A stretch of 64,000 bases of DNA from Diphasiastrum complanatum (GCA_029204225.1 CM055112.1:1962346-2026345), one strand, 5' to 3'; positions 10,850-21,483 are shown, counted from the first letter of the stretch. Notes: a model not told the origin generated them from the sequence alone. Translations and numbers: made by a program.

Positions 10850-12222
10850 ATGGCGAGGAGACCCAGATCTACAATCGATTTTGTGATTCTTTACAATGAG
10901 AAAGATGAAGCTGATAACTGGAAGCCAACAAAATATACGAAGAACTCATGGGTATTGCTGCATCGATCATCAAAGGGCAATTTTCGACAAAAGAAAAGAG
11001 CAAAAATGACTTACAAATCTTATTGGAAAGCAAAAATTTTGGAGTTTAAGACTACCCCGGGAGGTCAATCGATATCAAAAGTCTTAGTGCAACATGTATA
11101 TATGCATTCAAAAATCAAAGTACATGATATCAATGCTCATGATCATCAAAAATGTAATTGTAAGTATATCAAAACATATGCACTCTACAACAATCATAGG
11201 TGATTTCCTTTATTGATGCTCTTCAGATTATGATTTAAATGCTTCAACATTGTTTTTTTCTTTCAGATTTATATCCATCATGCATAAGTGAATGGGAGCC
11301 CACACAATCACTTGCTGGAATATTAGACATGATTCACTCTGATGTTGGAAAGCTACAATACAAAGGAAGAAGTCCAAAGGAACTTGCAGATTGTGGTATC
11401 TATTTTTATGAGTCTTTATATATGCCACAAACAGATGGAGGTTTTGGCAAGCTCGAAGCAATTCCATTGCCTAGTTTTCAAAGTGATGAGTGGCCTACTC
11501 CTGACAGCATTGTTTCTGAATCCTTGAGATGCAAGCTACTCATTGCTATTAAAAATGCTATGAAGATAAGCACATGCTCCAAAATTGTTCACCTAAGTTG
11601 GTTTATCTCATTGCATACATTTGTTGATTTTTTCTCGAGTGCTAGTGTTCGTAGGACACCAACTTTATTTGTTTGCAAGGATTTATCAGATGAGACTTTG
11701 TCAGATCTCATGGATCAAGGCTGGGATAGTAAAACAAATAATGACATAGAATGCAGGATTAAAAAGTCCTCAATGATCTTTCGTTATCATATCGAAAAGC
11801 AAATGCTCAGTTTCACATTTAGCCGCAAGAGATACAAGAAAATTGAAGGTACATGGCTACCATTGGATCAAGACTTTGAACTAAATGGTCACACAAACCG
11901 AATGGAGATAAGCATTATCTACAATGAGGAATATTTGACTATGGTTGAGGTGGAAGACCACTGGAAGCTTGATTTTATCAGAACAGAGCTCATGCTATTA
12001 CAAACCAATCTACCAACATATTTCAGATTTATCATCAACGGAAAACTCGTGAGTACTTTATGTTTGTTGCCATTTCAAAATAGAACAAAATAATAGAAAA
12101 TGTCATCATTTACAATTGCACATTTACTAATATTTGCCATGTCACAGATGCAAAAAAGACAGGAGCTGATAACGTGCTGCAAAGATCTACCTATAACAAT
12201 CACCATTATGGGAGAACAATAG
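10850..12222 (+). CDS. Transposon gene 1: 388-aa protein of unknown function, ubiquitin-like C-terminus suspected
   Basis: Model with three exons: 10850-11159, 11267-12048 and 12148-12222, with GT-AG borders (gtaagt/ttcag and gtgagt/cacag) and matching phases, giving a closed frame of 388 aa. The start MARRPRSTIDF is the first ATG. The N-terminus is basic (SSKGNFRQKKRAKMTYKSYW). The last ~75 residues have the strand-strand-helix-strand pattern of a beta-grasp fold: MEISIIYNEEYLTMVEV, a helix around KLDFIRTELMLLQ, FRFIINGKLMQ, then LPITITIMGEQ. That assignment is my inference, not a family match. A possible aataaa signal lies near 12269. The gene converges on the protease gene, about 180 bp apart. 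The role is unknown; cargo gene of the transposon. Confidence 0.65.
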
Positions 12223-12400
12223 TTTCAAATAAACTTTAGTAAAAATCTGTGTATACACCCTTTCATTCAATAAATGAAAGCCCAAGTTGGGCATCTATAC
12301 ATGTATTTTGTGCTCCCAAATTCATAAACTGGAGCAGCATTTGATATATCAATGCATATTTTTCTATGAAGTCTATACATGTATTTTTGTTCTATGCTAT

Positions 12401-13926
12401 CTATATTTTTTCTGCAACTACATCATCCTTTGCACCATCATCAATAAGGGGAGACTGAAGCCTTTCCCGAGCTAGTATACTCAGGATAATTTCTTGTCTA
12501 AATCTGTACACCTGGCTTGATGTGTACTCAGGAAGTGTAAACTGCAAAATAGAACATTCATGTATTAGTAATAGCCAATAACATCACCAGAATAGAAAAC
12601 TAATCATGATTCCAAAATAAGAATAAACAAAATTTACAACCTTAGAAATATCAACATCTTGTTGAAGGATGAACCACTCAAAAAACATCTTGGCATTATA
12701 CAGTGTGTACCACCCACAGCTGAATGAATCATTTTGCTGGGGCGACTGCAAAATATTTCAGCACACAAGAAATCAATTATGAAACAGAATGAATTAGATT
12801 GAAAATATTTTATTAGAATATTGATTTCAAAATGCTATTAAGAAAGAAGAGTTTACCTCCAAGTTGACGATCTGCCAGTCTACGGAATGAGCAACGTTTG
12901 TAGGAATATATTTACTTAGATATGGAATGAATATATCTACATCCTTATACGTATTTCTCATCAAATTCATCTTGACGCAAGAACATTTAATAATATTATT
13001 TACAGATCTCTCAATAGAGATCAGGTTTAAACTCCAGTGGTGACTGCAAAATAAGATTGAAAGTACTTTAGCGGCAATTCTGAGAACTATTTAGATTGAA
13101 AATGTCAATGTTAATGCATAAAACTGGAAGAAGCACTTAATATATCTTACTTGGTATGATAAGAAATGACCAGATACTTTGTTGCTGGTGTAAATCCACT
13201 TGTCAGACACTGTGACAATGTGTCATTATTCTCCTTGAAAGCCTCGAGTAGAAAGTTACTCAGCACCAGCAACTCGTTTGATGAATCTCTTGCAATGTCA
13301 AATTGCAAGAGTGTCAGCCCGGACTCTATCACAGGATCACTGATAGAAGCCCGTCTGCCTTTGAGATCCAGGCAATCTAGAACTCTAAAATTAATACTAA
13401 AATCAAGTTCTTCTAGTCTAAAACAAAAAGGAGTACCAATTGTATCTATAACATCCGATATGTCTTTCTCAAATTTAAGATAATCATCATCTATATATGT
13501 ATAGAAATTGGGAGGAGGAGGAGGAGGTGGAAGTGTAGTATCTACAACAATATTAGGAGTATCCAAAACAGAGGTAGCTATATTTACAGCATTATCAACA
13601 ACAACATTATTTACAATGGATTTTGGGATAGGCTTCACTTTCTTAGGAGCACGCTTGGGGGCTGTCTGCTTCCTAGGACGCTTCGTAGGAAGATGAGTCC
13701 TATCTACATGAGTTGGTCTAGGAGCAGCAGGCTGAGATACATGTAACCTACAGTACCTATCCCTCATTCTGATCAGAAGCTGAAAATCCTTGGGCTTATG
13801 GTAACCCTCTTGGTATGGATGGCAAGCAAAAAAGAATCCTAAAAAAAAGGCTAATATAATCTTCAGCAGCCTCCTGAAGGCACTGAAGAGCACTCGATGT
13901 GAATCTAACGTGCTGTCCGAGATCAT
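12401..13926 (-). CDS. Ulp1/C48-like cysteine protease of the transposon
   Basis: Model with four exons: 13926-13151, 13043-12857, 12745-12641 and 12541-12401. All borders are GT-AG with consistent phases and give 402 aa. The N-terminal half is low-complexity, with a basic KRPRKQTAPKRAPKKVKP patch (possible nuclear signal) and a seven-proline run. The catalytic part shows LVISYHTNHHWSLNLISIE (catalytic His before Trp) and SPQQNDSFSCGWYTLYNAK (oxyanion Gln, then catalytic Cys in SCG), the hallmark of C48 (SUMO/ubiquitin-like deconjugating) peptidases. The Asp expected about 17 residues after the His is not evident: the region reads NNIIKCSC. Transposon-borne Ulp1 proteins are known in plants but their role in transposition is unclear. 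Confidence 0.82.
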
Positions 13927-14808
13927 TTTTTGTTATGTTCCGGACAGCACGGTCTATGGAGCTCTTGGGATCAACATAGTTGTTGACCTCTAATACTTGC
14001 GTATCTCAGAGAGCCACCTGCTGCGGGTGCGCGTGCTAGGTCTAGCAGGGGGTGTGATGGCAACCGCAGGAGATGAGGATGAGCCAGGAGAGAAGAAGTC
14101 TCTCCTTGTCTGCTTTCTCCTATCGATGGGCGTGAACTATGTGATAGCGGACTTGTGTGTGAAGGTTAGGATGAGAAGGAAGGGATGATAAAGAGCTCGC
14201 AAAGGACCGCTATGTACGGACAGAATGTACGGTATATCGGACCTATACGAGCCAATTATCAGAGAGAACGATTAGATTTGAGGAAAGACACATACGTGTG
14301 ATATGGGGTGACACGTAGGAAGAGGTATCGGACCTGTGTGCATGGAAGGTAGTAGGTGGAATTTTGATCGTGAAGGGCGCACACAAATGCGATATGCAGA
14401 GCGAAAAAAAAAGTGAAAAAAATTCATCGAAATTTGTGATTTTATATCGGGGTTCGCACGTGCGAAAGAACGTTTTGTCACACGTGTGGGAGTTGTACGG
14501 ACACGTGTCACTCTGTCACACTACACATGTGGGATTTGTACGACCGAATGCGAGAGCGACACGTGTTTATAGGCACTCGAATGAGCACGCGACATGTGTC
14601 TAGGTGTCATTTCACACGTGTGCAGGTGTCATCTCACACGTGCCTGCGTCTGTTGTCGAATTGAAAGTAGACACGTGTCATAAGTCCGTTGACACAAGTG
14701 CGATATTCTGTATCTGTTTGCCGTACATATCCATCTTTTGCGCCATTTTGATTGTTAGTTTTGGTTCAGTACTACCGCGCGCACAAGTACGATATTCACG
14801 CTACTGCC
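13927..14808. promoter_or_regulatory. Divergent intergenic region with a CACGTG cluster
   Basis: This interval separates the protease gene (-) from gene 2 (+) and must contain both promoters. Seven exact cacgtg palindromes lie at 14457, 14481, 14502, 14560, 14615, 14637 and 14672, with near-copies (acatgt, cacaagtg) between them. CACGTG is the plant G-box, bound by bZIP and bHLH factors. The stretch also has more CG than its surroundings. No convincing coding frame was found in it. Confidence 0.6.
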
Positions 14809-16324
14809 ATGGCCTCTTCCTCATCATCCTCACAAGAATCAGACTTGAGTTCATTTTTGAGTGAATTTGGGATTACTGAAAATCCGGACTACTTTCACAA
14901 CCTATTCAGGCCTTATCTACATGTTTTCAGGACTGCACAACCAAATTCTGACGTATTTTATGAACATTATGTCAGATTCAGAGATATACTTAGCAAGCAT
15001 GTTTTCTTCATAGGTCAACTTTAGTACATGCATTATACTGATCTTGTTCATTTCTTCCCAGCTTTTAGACATAGACTGGATAGAATGTTCACCAAATTGT
15101 TTGATCTTTTCAAAAGTAGTTCTATGTGTCCATATTGCAACAAGAAATGTCGATTGGTTGAATATCAGAGTGGTTTTCTACTTTTTCTTTTAGTTCAGAT
15201 CCCAGATGATGATGAGTTTTCTATTGCTGACCTTCCTTTTGCACCCTCCTCTGTTTAGTCAGCCATTAAGGATATCAGTCACTTTCTTATCGACACTCTT
15301 GATAAAGAAAGTGACTTCATTGATTTAAATACTGATGTTCTCCGAGATTCTTTCATTGGCCAAAATACATTTGATGATGAATCCAAATCTATGGAGAATT
15401 CGAAATGTCTTTTCAATTTGCCTGTATATTATATTAATGACAATGTATATTCTACTACTGCTGATTTATGTAAATTTTTTGACTATCATGAGGACGAGGT
15501 TCTATGCTTATTATCCGGCACAATTTTTGAATTCTCCGACTTTGTAGATTTTGAGACAGATGACCTTGTTGTTGGTATTGATTTTGATGATGAGGAGGGT
15601 CTTATGACCGGTGAAGAATGCCTGAATAAGACTTTATCAAATATAGCTGAGGATGGGCGAGGCAGACCATCCGATGAAGAATTCACGACATCTCAATCCC
15701 AGATGGGCTTCCCTCATTCATCATTAACGATTTCACTGATGATTCCACTTCAGTACGTGGTCATTATATTGATCATCCTGATCTGGTTGATGCTGATGAT
15801 GAAGAATGTGTAAGTGTTTAATCTTCCTTGCATTTGAATGTTTTCAATCACTGAATGTGTTTTTGCTAGCATATTTCCTATTGCAGGATGCTCTCATAAT
15901 AGATGATTTTGCTGCGAGACGAGGTGGTTTCAGACAACATGCATCCTCGTTCCTGAGGGACAGTGGACTGGGCCACTATCTTTGGCATTTCTTGAAGAGT
16001 AAGATCTGTATTGCTCATTCCAAGCTGAGCCCAGTCAGGGAGAGTCTTATAATGGCAGTTAAAGCTTTATCATGTTATTTAGGAGGACATAAATTTGTTA
16101 AGACAAATAAGATCATTTTTTTCAAAAGATCTTATGTTTTGAACATTTTAGGCTTTACTGATGGGAATGTTTCTTTAAGGAGCTCCCATTATTCATTGTA
16201 TTCCACTTATATTGAGCTTAGTGGAAATAAGGATAATGCACATCTATTAGATGTATACGCTAGCAGAGAATTTCTTCATGACAATACTACCATAGAATCT
16301 GATACAAGATGTGTTGATGAATAG
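14809..16324 (+). CDS. Transposon gene 2: unknown acidic protein with CPYCNKKC motif
   Basis: Proposed exons: 14809-15013, 15062-15169, 15263-15610, 15703-15809 and 15887-16324. All introns are GT-AG and the phases match, which removes the TAG at 15256 and a frame change near 15700. The start MASSSSSSQESDLSS has a serine run. A CPYCNKKC pair (two CxxC) could bind zinc with other residues. The middle is rich in Asp/Glu (VGIDFDDEEG, DLVDADDEEC). The last exon reads GGFRQHASSFLRDSGLGHYL and continues into KLSPVRESLIMAVKALSCYL. I do not recognise the family. The first intron would be only 48 nt, so the model may need adjustment. It lies tail to tail with the transposase gene. Confidence 0.5.
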
Positions 16325-16511
16325 TTGACACTTTGTATAATACAATCAATACATTTATATTGGGTATTGCTCCTCTCTTGTTCAATGAATTTGCAAAGCA
16401 ATTCTGAACATGTCATGATGATCTTCTTCTCAGCAATCATCTAATTTTCTCTTCATGTATGAACTTGCATGCTTTTCTAAACTTGTTGTATTGTGTGGAC
16501 TTTGTTATATG

Positions 16512-19030
16512 TCAAATCTGAACTCTACAGTAGAACCACTGAAACAATTGACAAATGTAGTTTCGTTTTTCATTGGTTCCTCCATGTTGTGTATTTCTAT
16601 GAAATGCTGCTCGTGCTTGCCAGTGTGACTTCTCCATCCCTTGTGATGACCATACACTCAAGCTTCCTATGTATTTGCAAAAAATGTTGTATGATCTCTT
16701 AGTATGTGCTGCATATGTCAAAATCATAATGTTAGTCTTATGTTTAGATCTAGATATATATGAAAATTTGAAAGCATTTTGAAAATTTTATACTAACCAT
16801 GTAATGAGAGATGTGATCTTCTCCCCATGCTTTTGATATTGCATTAACAAACTCGACACAAGTCCTTTGGACAACTTTCTTATCAATATCAAAGTATTTT
16901 TCTTTTCTTAAAATAGCAATCATACTATCAAGCTTTTTCCATACATCAACTTTTAGTACTCTGGTTTTGCCGTCTTTCTTGAAGTCCTGAGTGGCAGCAA
17001 TAATATCTGTCTAGACTAAGTATTGAATATTAGAAGCCTTACCAGTATGATTTGATAGAAAACGACGTGCTTTTGCTCCTCCTATGCTTGGCTTAGTTGA
17101 CATGTTCCCATTCTTTCCTGAAAGCTTTTCATCTTTTTGAATTTTGACATGTCCTTTATGGAGTCCTGCTTTTGATAAAACATCTTCTAATCGAGAGATA
17201 GCTTCCTTTGCTAATGATGCTGACTTAGTATTCCAAGCAAAAACTATATGAAGATAAATGATCTTTTCTATTAATCTAACTTCTGCATGAAGATTGCAAA
17301 CATGCACATTTTTTAAGGGGATAGGCAGCACAGGCTTCCAGTTTGGATCTGCATATTCTCTAGTAATCCTTGTACTCCTAGTTACATCTTTGCCATTTTC
17401 ATGCAGTACAAACAAGGGTGTTTTGATGTAGCACCGTGAGAGACATTATACATACATTTCAATGTTTTCAAATCACCTGCTAAGTGCCATTCAACATTGA
17501 AGTCTCCAACTCCTGGAACATTGAGAAATCCTCCATCCATATGGTCCTTGATGATCCTAGGATAAGATGTCCTTGAGAATATCCATGATAATATATCATG
17601 ATCCTCTTTCAGGTTCTGTCCAAAGAATTAGTCATACTTAGTTTACAATGTATTGATACTATTCAATGAATCTAATGTAATAATGAGGCTAATTACCTGA
17701 AACGCTGCCAACCACCATATATCATTTTCTGACTGGACACTGAATTTGAAATCTTCTTGGTTCTCTGTTTTGGATAGAGCACCATTCATGAGAGTTATAC
17801 TAACCCTTTCCATCTTCTGTCCTTTCACAATTTCTGATTCATCTAAATTAAGTACTATGATTATTTTTCCATTCACCTTTTCATAGTTATATCATAGAAT
17901 GTGACGATGTATCTCAGCAAGTAATTTAGATCAACAAATAAATTGTTTGATGAATTATAGAATATCGATCTTCCATCAGTTTCATACACCTCCTCAATAT
18001 GAAATGGAGTTCCAGTGATCTTACGCATACCTATGTTTAATGTATCCCTCTCTTTCTTCAAGTGGATGTCCTAGGGATTGGGACTTTTCTAATTTGAACT
18101 TGCTTAAAAGCTTCTCTAATTAGTTTAAATATTGTTGCATATGCTTCCCTACTAATACCTGCAAAATCACAAGCACCCTGAACTATAGTCCTATCTAAAA
18201 TATTTTGAATGTCCACCATCAAAGACTCTGCTATTTTACACTTTACATTTGAAATCCTATTGTTCATCATGATACGCTCAGTGGATTTGCAAGTCAATAT
18301 TGTGCCCAATGACATTCCCAGTGAAGCATTGTCTTTAATATTTCGAGGAGCTATTAATGCAGATCTGCAAAAAAAATAGATAGTTAACAGAATATCACCA
18401 TAGCTGAAATTAAATCCAAATGTCATTGAAAAACTTACAAAATTTAGAATATGCTTACTTGAATGCACGGATCCTTCTATTTCGATAACCCCCTTTTGAA
18501 AGCATTTGAATATCCTTGCAACTTTGTCGCTTTCGCTTCTTACTTTCAACCTTCTTCTTTACCAAATCCACATCCTTCAGTAATTGTAAGTTTTCAATAT
18601 GAATAGACTGTAAGACTGATTGCATTTGTTCTAGTTTTGATTTGATATTGATTGCTATCTTCTGTAATGATTCATTATTTTTTTTAAGTTGTTCATTTTC
18701 TTCTAACGTCTTTTGGAGATGACAATCTCTATTCTGACAATAAGAGGATATCCGAATTAACTCACCTTCTAAAAAGTGAACTTTATTCATATAAGGTTGT
18801 TTTCCATGGTTTTGCAATCTTTCACAATATCCTAGTAATCCACTATGCCCATTGCATATCCATGTAACTAAATGATTTATTGAAGAGAATGTGGGATGTG
18901 TCAAAGTGCTTGGATCTTGTGGATATAATGTTCCATCTGTCCACAAATCTACGTTTTCCTTCCTTCTGCCCTATAACGAGAACAATCTTCAGCAGATATT
19001 TGAACTCCTTTGCCTCCTCTTCTCTGCATT
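16512..19030 (-). pseudogene. DDE-type transposase of an unassigned superfamily, with frame breaks
   Basis: Approximate exons: 18966-18459, 18364-17697, 17615-17043, 17006-16798 and about 16710-16512; the N-terminus (perhaps near 19023) is unresolved. In order: a coiled coil (LEENEQLKKNNESLQKIAIN), a helical region GACDFAGISREAYATIFKLI, then a candidate RNase-H-like core with KIIIVLNLDESEIVKGQKM (first Asp), EWHLAGDLKTLKCMYNVSHG (second Asp) followed by SKHPCLYC, VCNLHAEVRLIEKI, and GSLSVWSSQGMEKSHWQA (Glu) with NTQHGG. The order Asp, Asp, CxxC, His-rich, Glu fits a large DDE transposase of ~700 aa. Single-base losses are apparent near 18060, 17877 and 17400, and the last splice junction does not keep frame, so the copy is probably inactive or misassembled. 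Confidence 0.75.
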
Positions 19031-19472
19031 CTATGAAGCAAAACAAAATACTCATCTTTGATTATATTATATACTATGTACGATCAATCCAATCTCCATG
19101 CTTGTATGCTTGATTCAAATTTGGAAATGCCGCTCATTTTTTCATTCCAATAGGTAGTTGGTGCTCATATTTCCATTCTTGTGGAAGGAATGCATATGTA
19201 AACATTTTGCAATTTTTCCTGATTCAAATTTGGGGATGGTGGTCATATTCTAGATCCAATGAAAATATTGCCCTTTTCGTAACCAATGGAGGAAATATTT
19301 TTGAATTTAGTCAAGTTATACTGCGAACTGTTAACAGTTCTTAACTGTGACTATAGACACTGTGGTTAGATCATTGGGAGTTGGGGAGGCCTTGGGAGTG
19401 GTGTGGGCAAGAAAATAAACAATATTGTTTTATTTATTTTGATATTTTTGTATATCCTGTATGGCATTCCTT
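19031..19472. other. Right subterminal non-coding region of the transposon
   Basis: No gene. The block gattcaaatttgg occurs at about 19111 and again at about 19221 with similar flanks, a subterminal repeat with ~110-bp spacing. The 13-mer taactgtgactat near 19343 is shared with the left end. Transposase promoter elements would be expected here but none is clear. Confidence 0.45.
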
Positions 19473-19502
19473 AAAGGGTCTTTTTGATATTGAGGACTCC
19501 TC
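19473..19502 (-). repeat. Right terminal inverted repeat
   Basis: The reverse complement starts gaggagtcctcaatatc, matching the left end (10389-10418) with one mismatch over 30 bases. A TA follows directly. Confidence 0.92.
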
Positions 19503-19776
19503 TATGTACATTGAGTTTTTGTGATCCAAATGAAACCAAATCAATTTCTACTTGTTTCTCAAGTTGAAGGCCATACTACAGCCTATAGTACACATGTGTG
19601 GGCTCGGATTTCAATGTTGATCAATGCTTTTGATTGTTAATGCTTGTTGTTTGTCAAATTGCCAATCTAGATCAACTTTTTTGTGTCTAGTTTTGATAGA
19701 TTGTTAAGAAGCATCCAATCACTCTTGTGGATCTTTTGTAGATCCATTTATGGTCCTAAATTACAGTACTTTCACA
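19503..19776 (+). repeat. Right part of the family A LTR split by the transposon
   Basis: It resumes with tatgtacattgagtttttg and ends tacagtactttcaca. Together with 10207-10388 it reconstitutes most of the 3' two thirds of a family A LTR. Integrase sequence abuts its end on the minus strand. Confidence 0.85.
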
Positions 19777-19912
19777 GAAACTATGTACATCCAAATGGAT
19801 GATTTCAAGAGGAGTGCTAGATCTTGATGTAGATCTAGAGAAATGTAGCTTATGAGCTTTTGAGAGGCTACAAGCCGTCTCAATGCTTTCCACATTTTGA
19901 CAATTACTTATC
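19777..19912 (-). pseudogene. Copia integrase N-terminal fragment
   Basis: The minus strand gives TACSLSKAHKLHFSRST, then STPLEIIHLDVHSF, the junction between the integrase zinc domain and catalytic core (Asp of LDVH). It closely resembles the integrase at 43556-43858 and is the missing upstream half of 10059-10206, now in opposite orientation. Confidence 0.8.
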
Positions 19913-21301
19913 TTGAATGATATCGAATGTTTTGATGTCTGATCATTGTCAGTACATGTTCAGCTATTTACTCTTATTTCGTGCACACTGGCTCATTTTT
20001 GTTAAATGCTTAAACAAATTAAAAACGCAGGCCAGTAGTGTCTGTCTACACTCTAGAAGATTGTAGATATGATCTAGCAGCAGTAGCCACTAGTCAAAAT
20101 CAAATTCTATCCAAGTATAGTGAACCTATTGTTTGTGCTAAGATACACATCAGTTGTATCAGAGTGATCGAGGTTTGAAGAGAAGAGAGTGTGAATGTGA
20201 ATCCCTCTCGGTTTCGTTTCATGCAACAATTGCCGCTCGACTTCTCAACATTAACTTTTGTTTCACACCACGTATCTTCTACACATCATAAAGCCCTCCT
20301 TTGTGAGGGTAGCTTTGCCCAATGGGTAACTTGCTTAGGCAAGGTATTATGGCCTCGACATGGCAATCCAAAAATACATTATAAAAAGTGCTGGTGCTTC
20401 ATGCCATGTAAACCCTTTGAGCAAGCCTTGATGCCTCTTCGACAACTACTCTCAAGAGGCGTGGGGGGGTCCTCCTGGGGGCTTTACCCTATTATTACAT
20501 AACATATTCTCCATCAACGTAATATTAGTTGTAACTTACAAACAACAGAAACAGTGATGGCTCCCACAATAGAATTCATAGGGCAAAACATTTTTTGGCA
20601 AATCTCTTTTATGTGCACCTTTTGAAAACCAAGTTTTTTTTACCTCTTTTTACATGCACCTTTTGGTCGAAAGGGTGTATAGATTCTTTTTACAACAAAA
20701 GTAAAAACAAAAATCTTCTTGGGATGCTATCTCTCATAGTCATGCCATCATACAAGAGCATTGTTGGAATTCCATTCTCAAGCCCAATTCCATTAGGTAA
20801 TGAGCATCTTGAAAAATTTCTTGTTTATATCTATCCTTGAAAACAACAAAAAAGAAGAAGGAAGAAGGCTCAAATTTTTGTATAGAAGATCGAAAAATTC
20901 ATGATCGAATTTCTCTTACCCAAGCCTTTTTTGACCCAATGTTAATCCCATCAAAGAGAGATTTTCTGACCTTGACCCTGGATCGGAACGAATTGGGTCT
21001 AACTTTTTTGAACTTGGTTCACAATGTATAAGTCCGACCCTTTGTATAATTCTGACCTAGTGTATAGTTTCGACCCTTTGTATATTTTTTGATACTGTTA
21101 ATTAGAAAATCCGACCCGGATATTGTTAAAATAAAGGCTACCTTTTGTGGGACTGTAAGTAGATTAACTTAGGATTCCATTGCACTGATCAATTGGCTTC
21201 CAATCATCAATGATGGAGTCAACGCCTTGACAAACATCTTTTGTAACAATGATTCAGACATTGACTTCTGTTGCACCATGCATTTCCACCAATTTCCTAC
21301 A
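19913..21301. other. No gene; probable LTR and leader of the following plus-strand Copia element
   Basis: It ends ttcctaca just before a primer-binding-like site at 21302, so the right part is probably a 5' LTR. Short plus-strand open frames here (20191-20502, 20595-21031) show no recognisable domain. The phrase ctctagaagattgtaga near 20050 resembles sequence at 41160 (leader of another element). Confidence 0.4.
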
Positions 21302-21355
21302 TGGTATCAAAGCTTAGCTCTTTGATCTTGTGGATTTCCACATGGTATTAGAGCG
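21302..21355 (+). promoter_or_regulatory. Primer-binding-site-like sequences
   Basis: tggtatcaaagc at 21302-21313 differs from the canonical tggtatcagagc at one base and follows an LTR-like CA end. A second variant, tggtattagagcg, lies at 21343. Only one can be the true PBS; the first sits better against the LTR. Confidence 0.55.
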
Positions 21356-21483
21356 GGTGGCTTAGTAATCTGCATTTCTGTTGTAGATTTAGTATTGTTT
21401 CTACCAAAACTTCATTTCAGCAAGTGCACAGCCAACTGTATTCCGGTATTGTTGTTTCTACCAACGATATCGAACTATACAAG

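Larger units (their letters stand above)
10389..19502. mobile_element. 9.1-kb TIR DNA transposon with transposase, Ulp1-like protease and two further genes
   Basis: Both ends carry 30-bp inverted repeats differing at one base, and the whole unit splits a Copia LTR whose halves match uninterrupted copies elsewhere in the window. A TA dinucleotide flanks each end (10387-10388 and 19503-19504), consistent with a TA target duplication. Cargo, left to right: unknown gene 1 (+), C48-type protease (-), unknown gene 2 (+), DDE-type transposase (-). Several eukaryotic cut-and-paste groups are known to carry Ulp1-like proteases (some CACTA, Mutator-like and KDZ elements), but I could not assign this transposase to any of them. 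Three frame breaks in the transposase suggest that this copy is non-autonomous. Confidence 0.85.

Noticed and set aside
13508-13696. Plus-strand frame starting with a glycine run
   Set aside because: Antisense shadow of the proline run in the Ulp1-like protease exon.
15256-15258. In-frame TAG in transposon gene 2
   Set aside because: Falls inside a plausible 93-nt GT-AG intron (15170-15262) whose removal keeps phase, so I do not treat it as a disabling stop, though this needs transcript data.
20191-20502. Possible plastid-derived or host coding frame
   Set aside because: No recognisable organellar gene or protein domain; likely LTR sequence.
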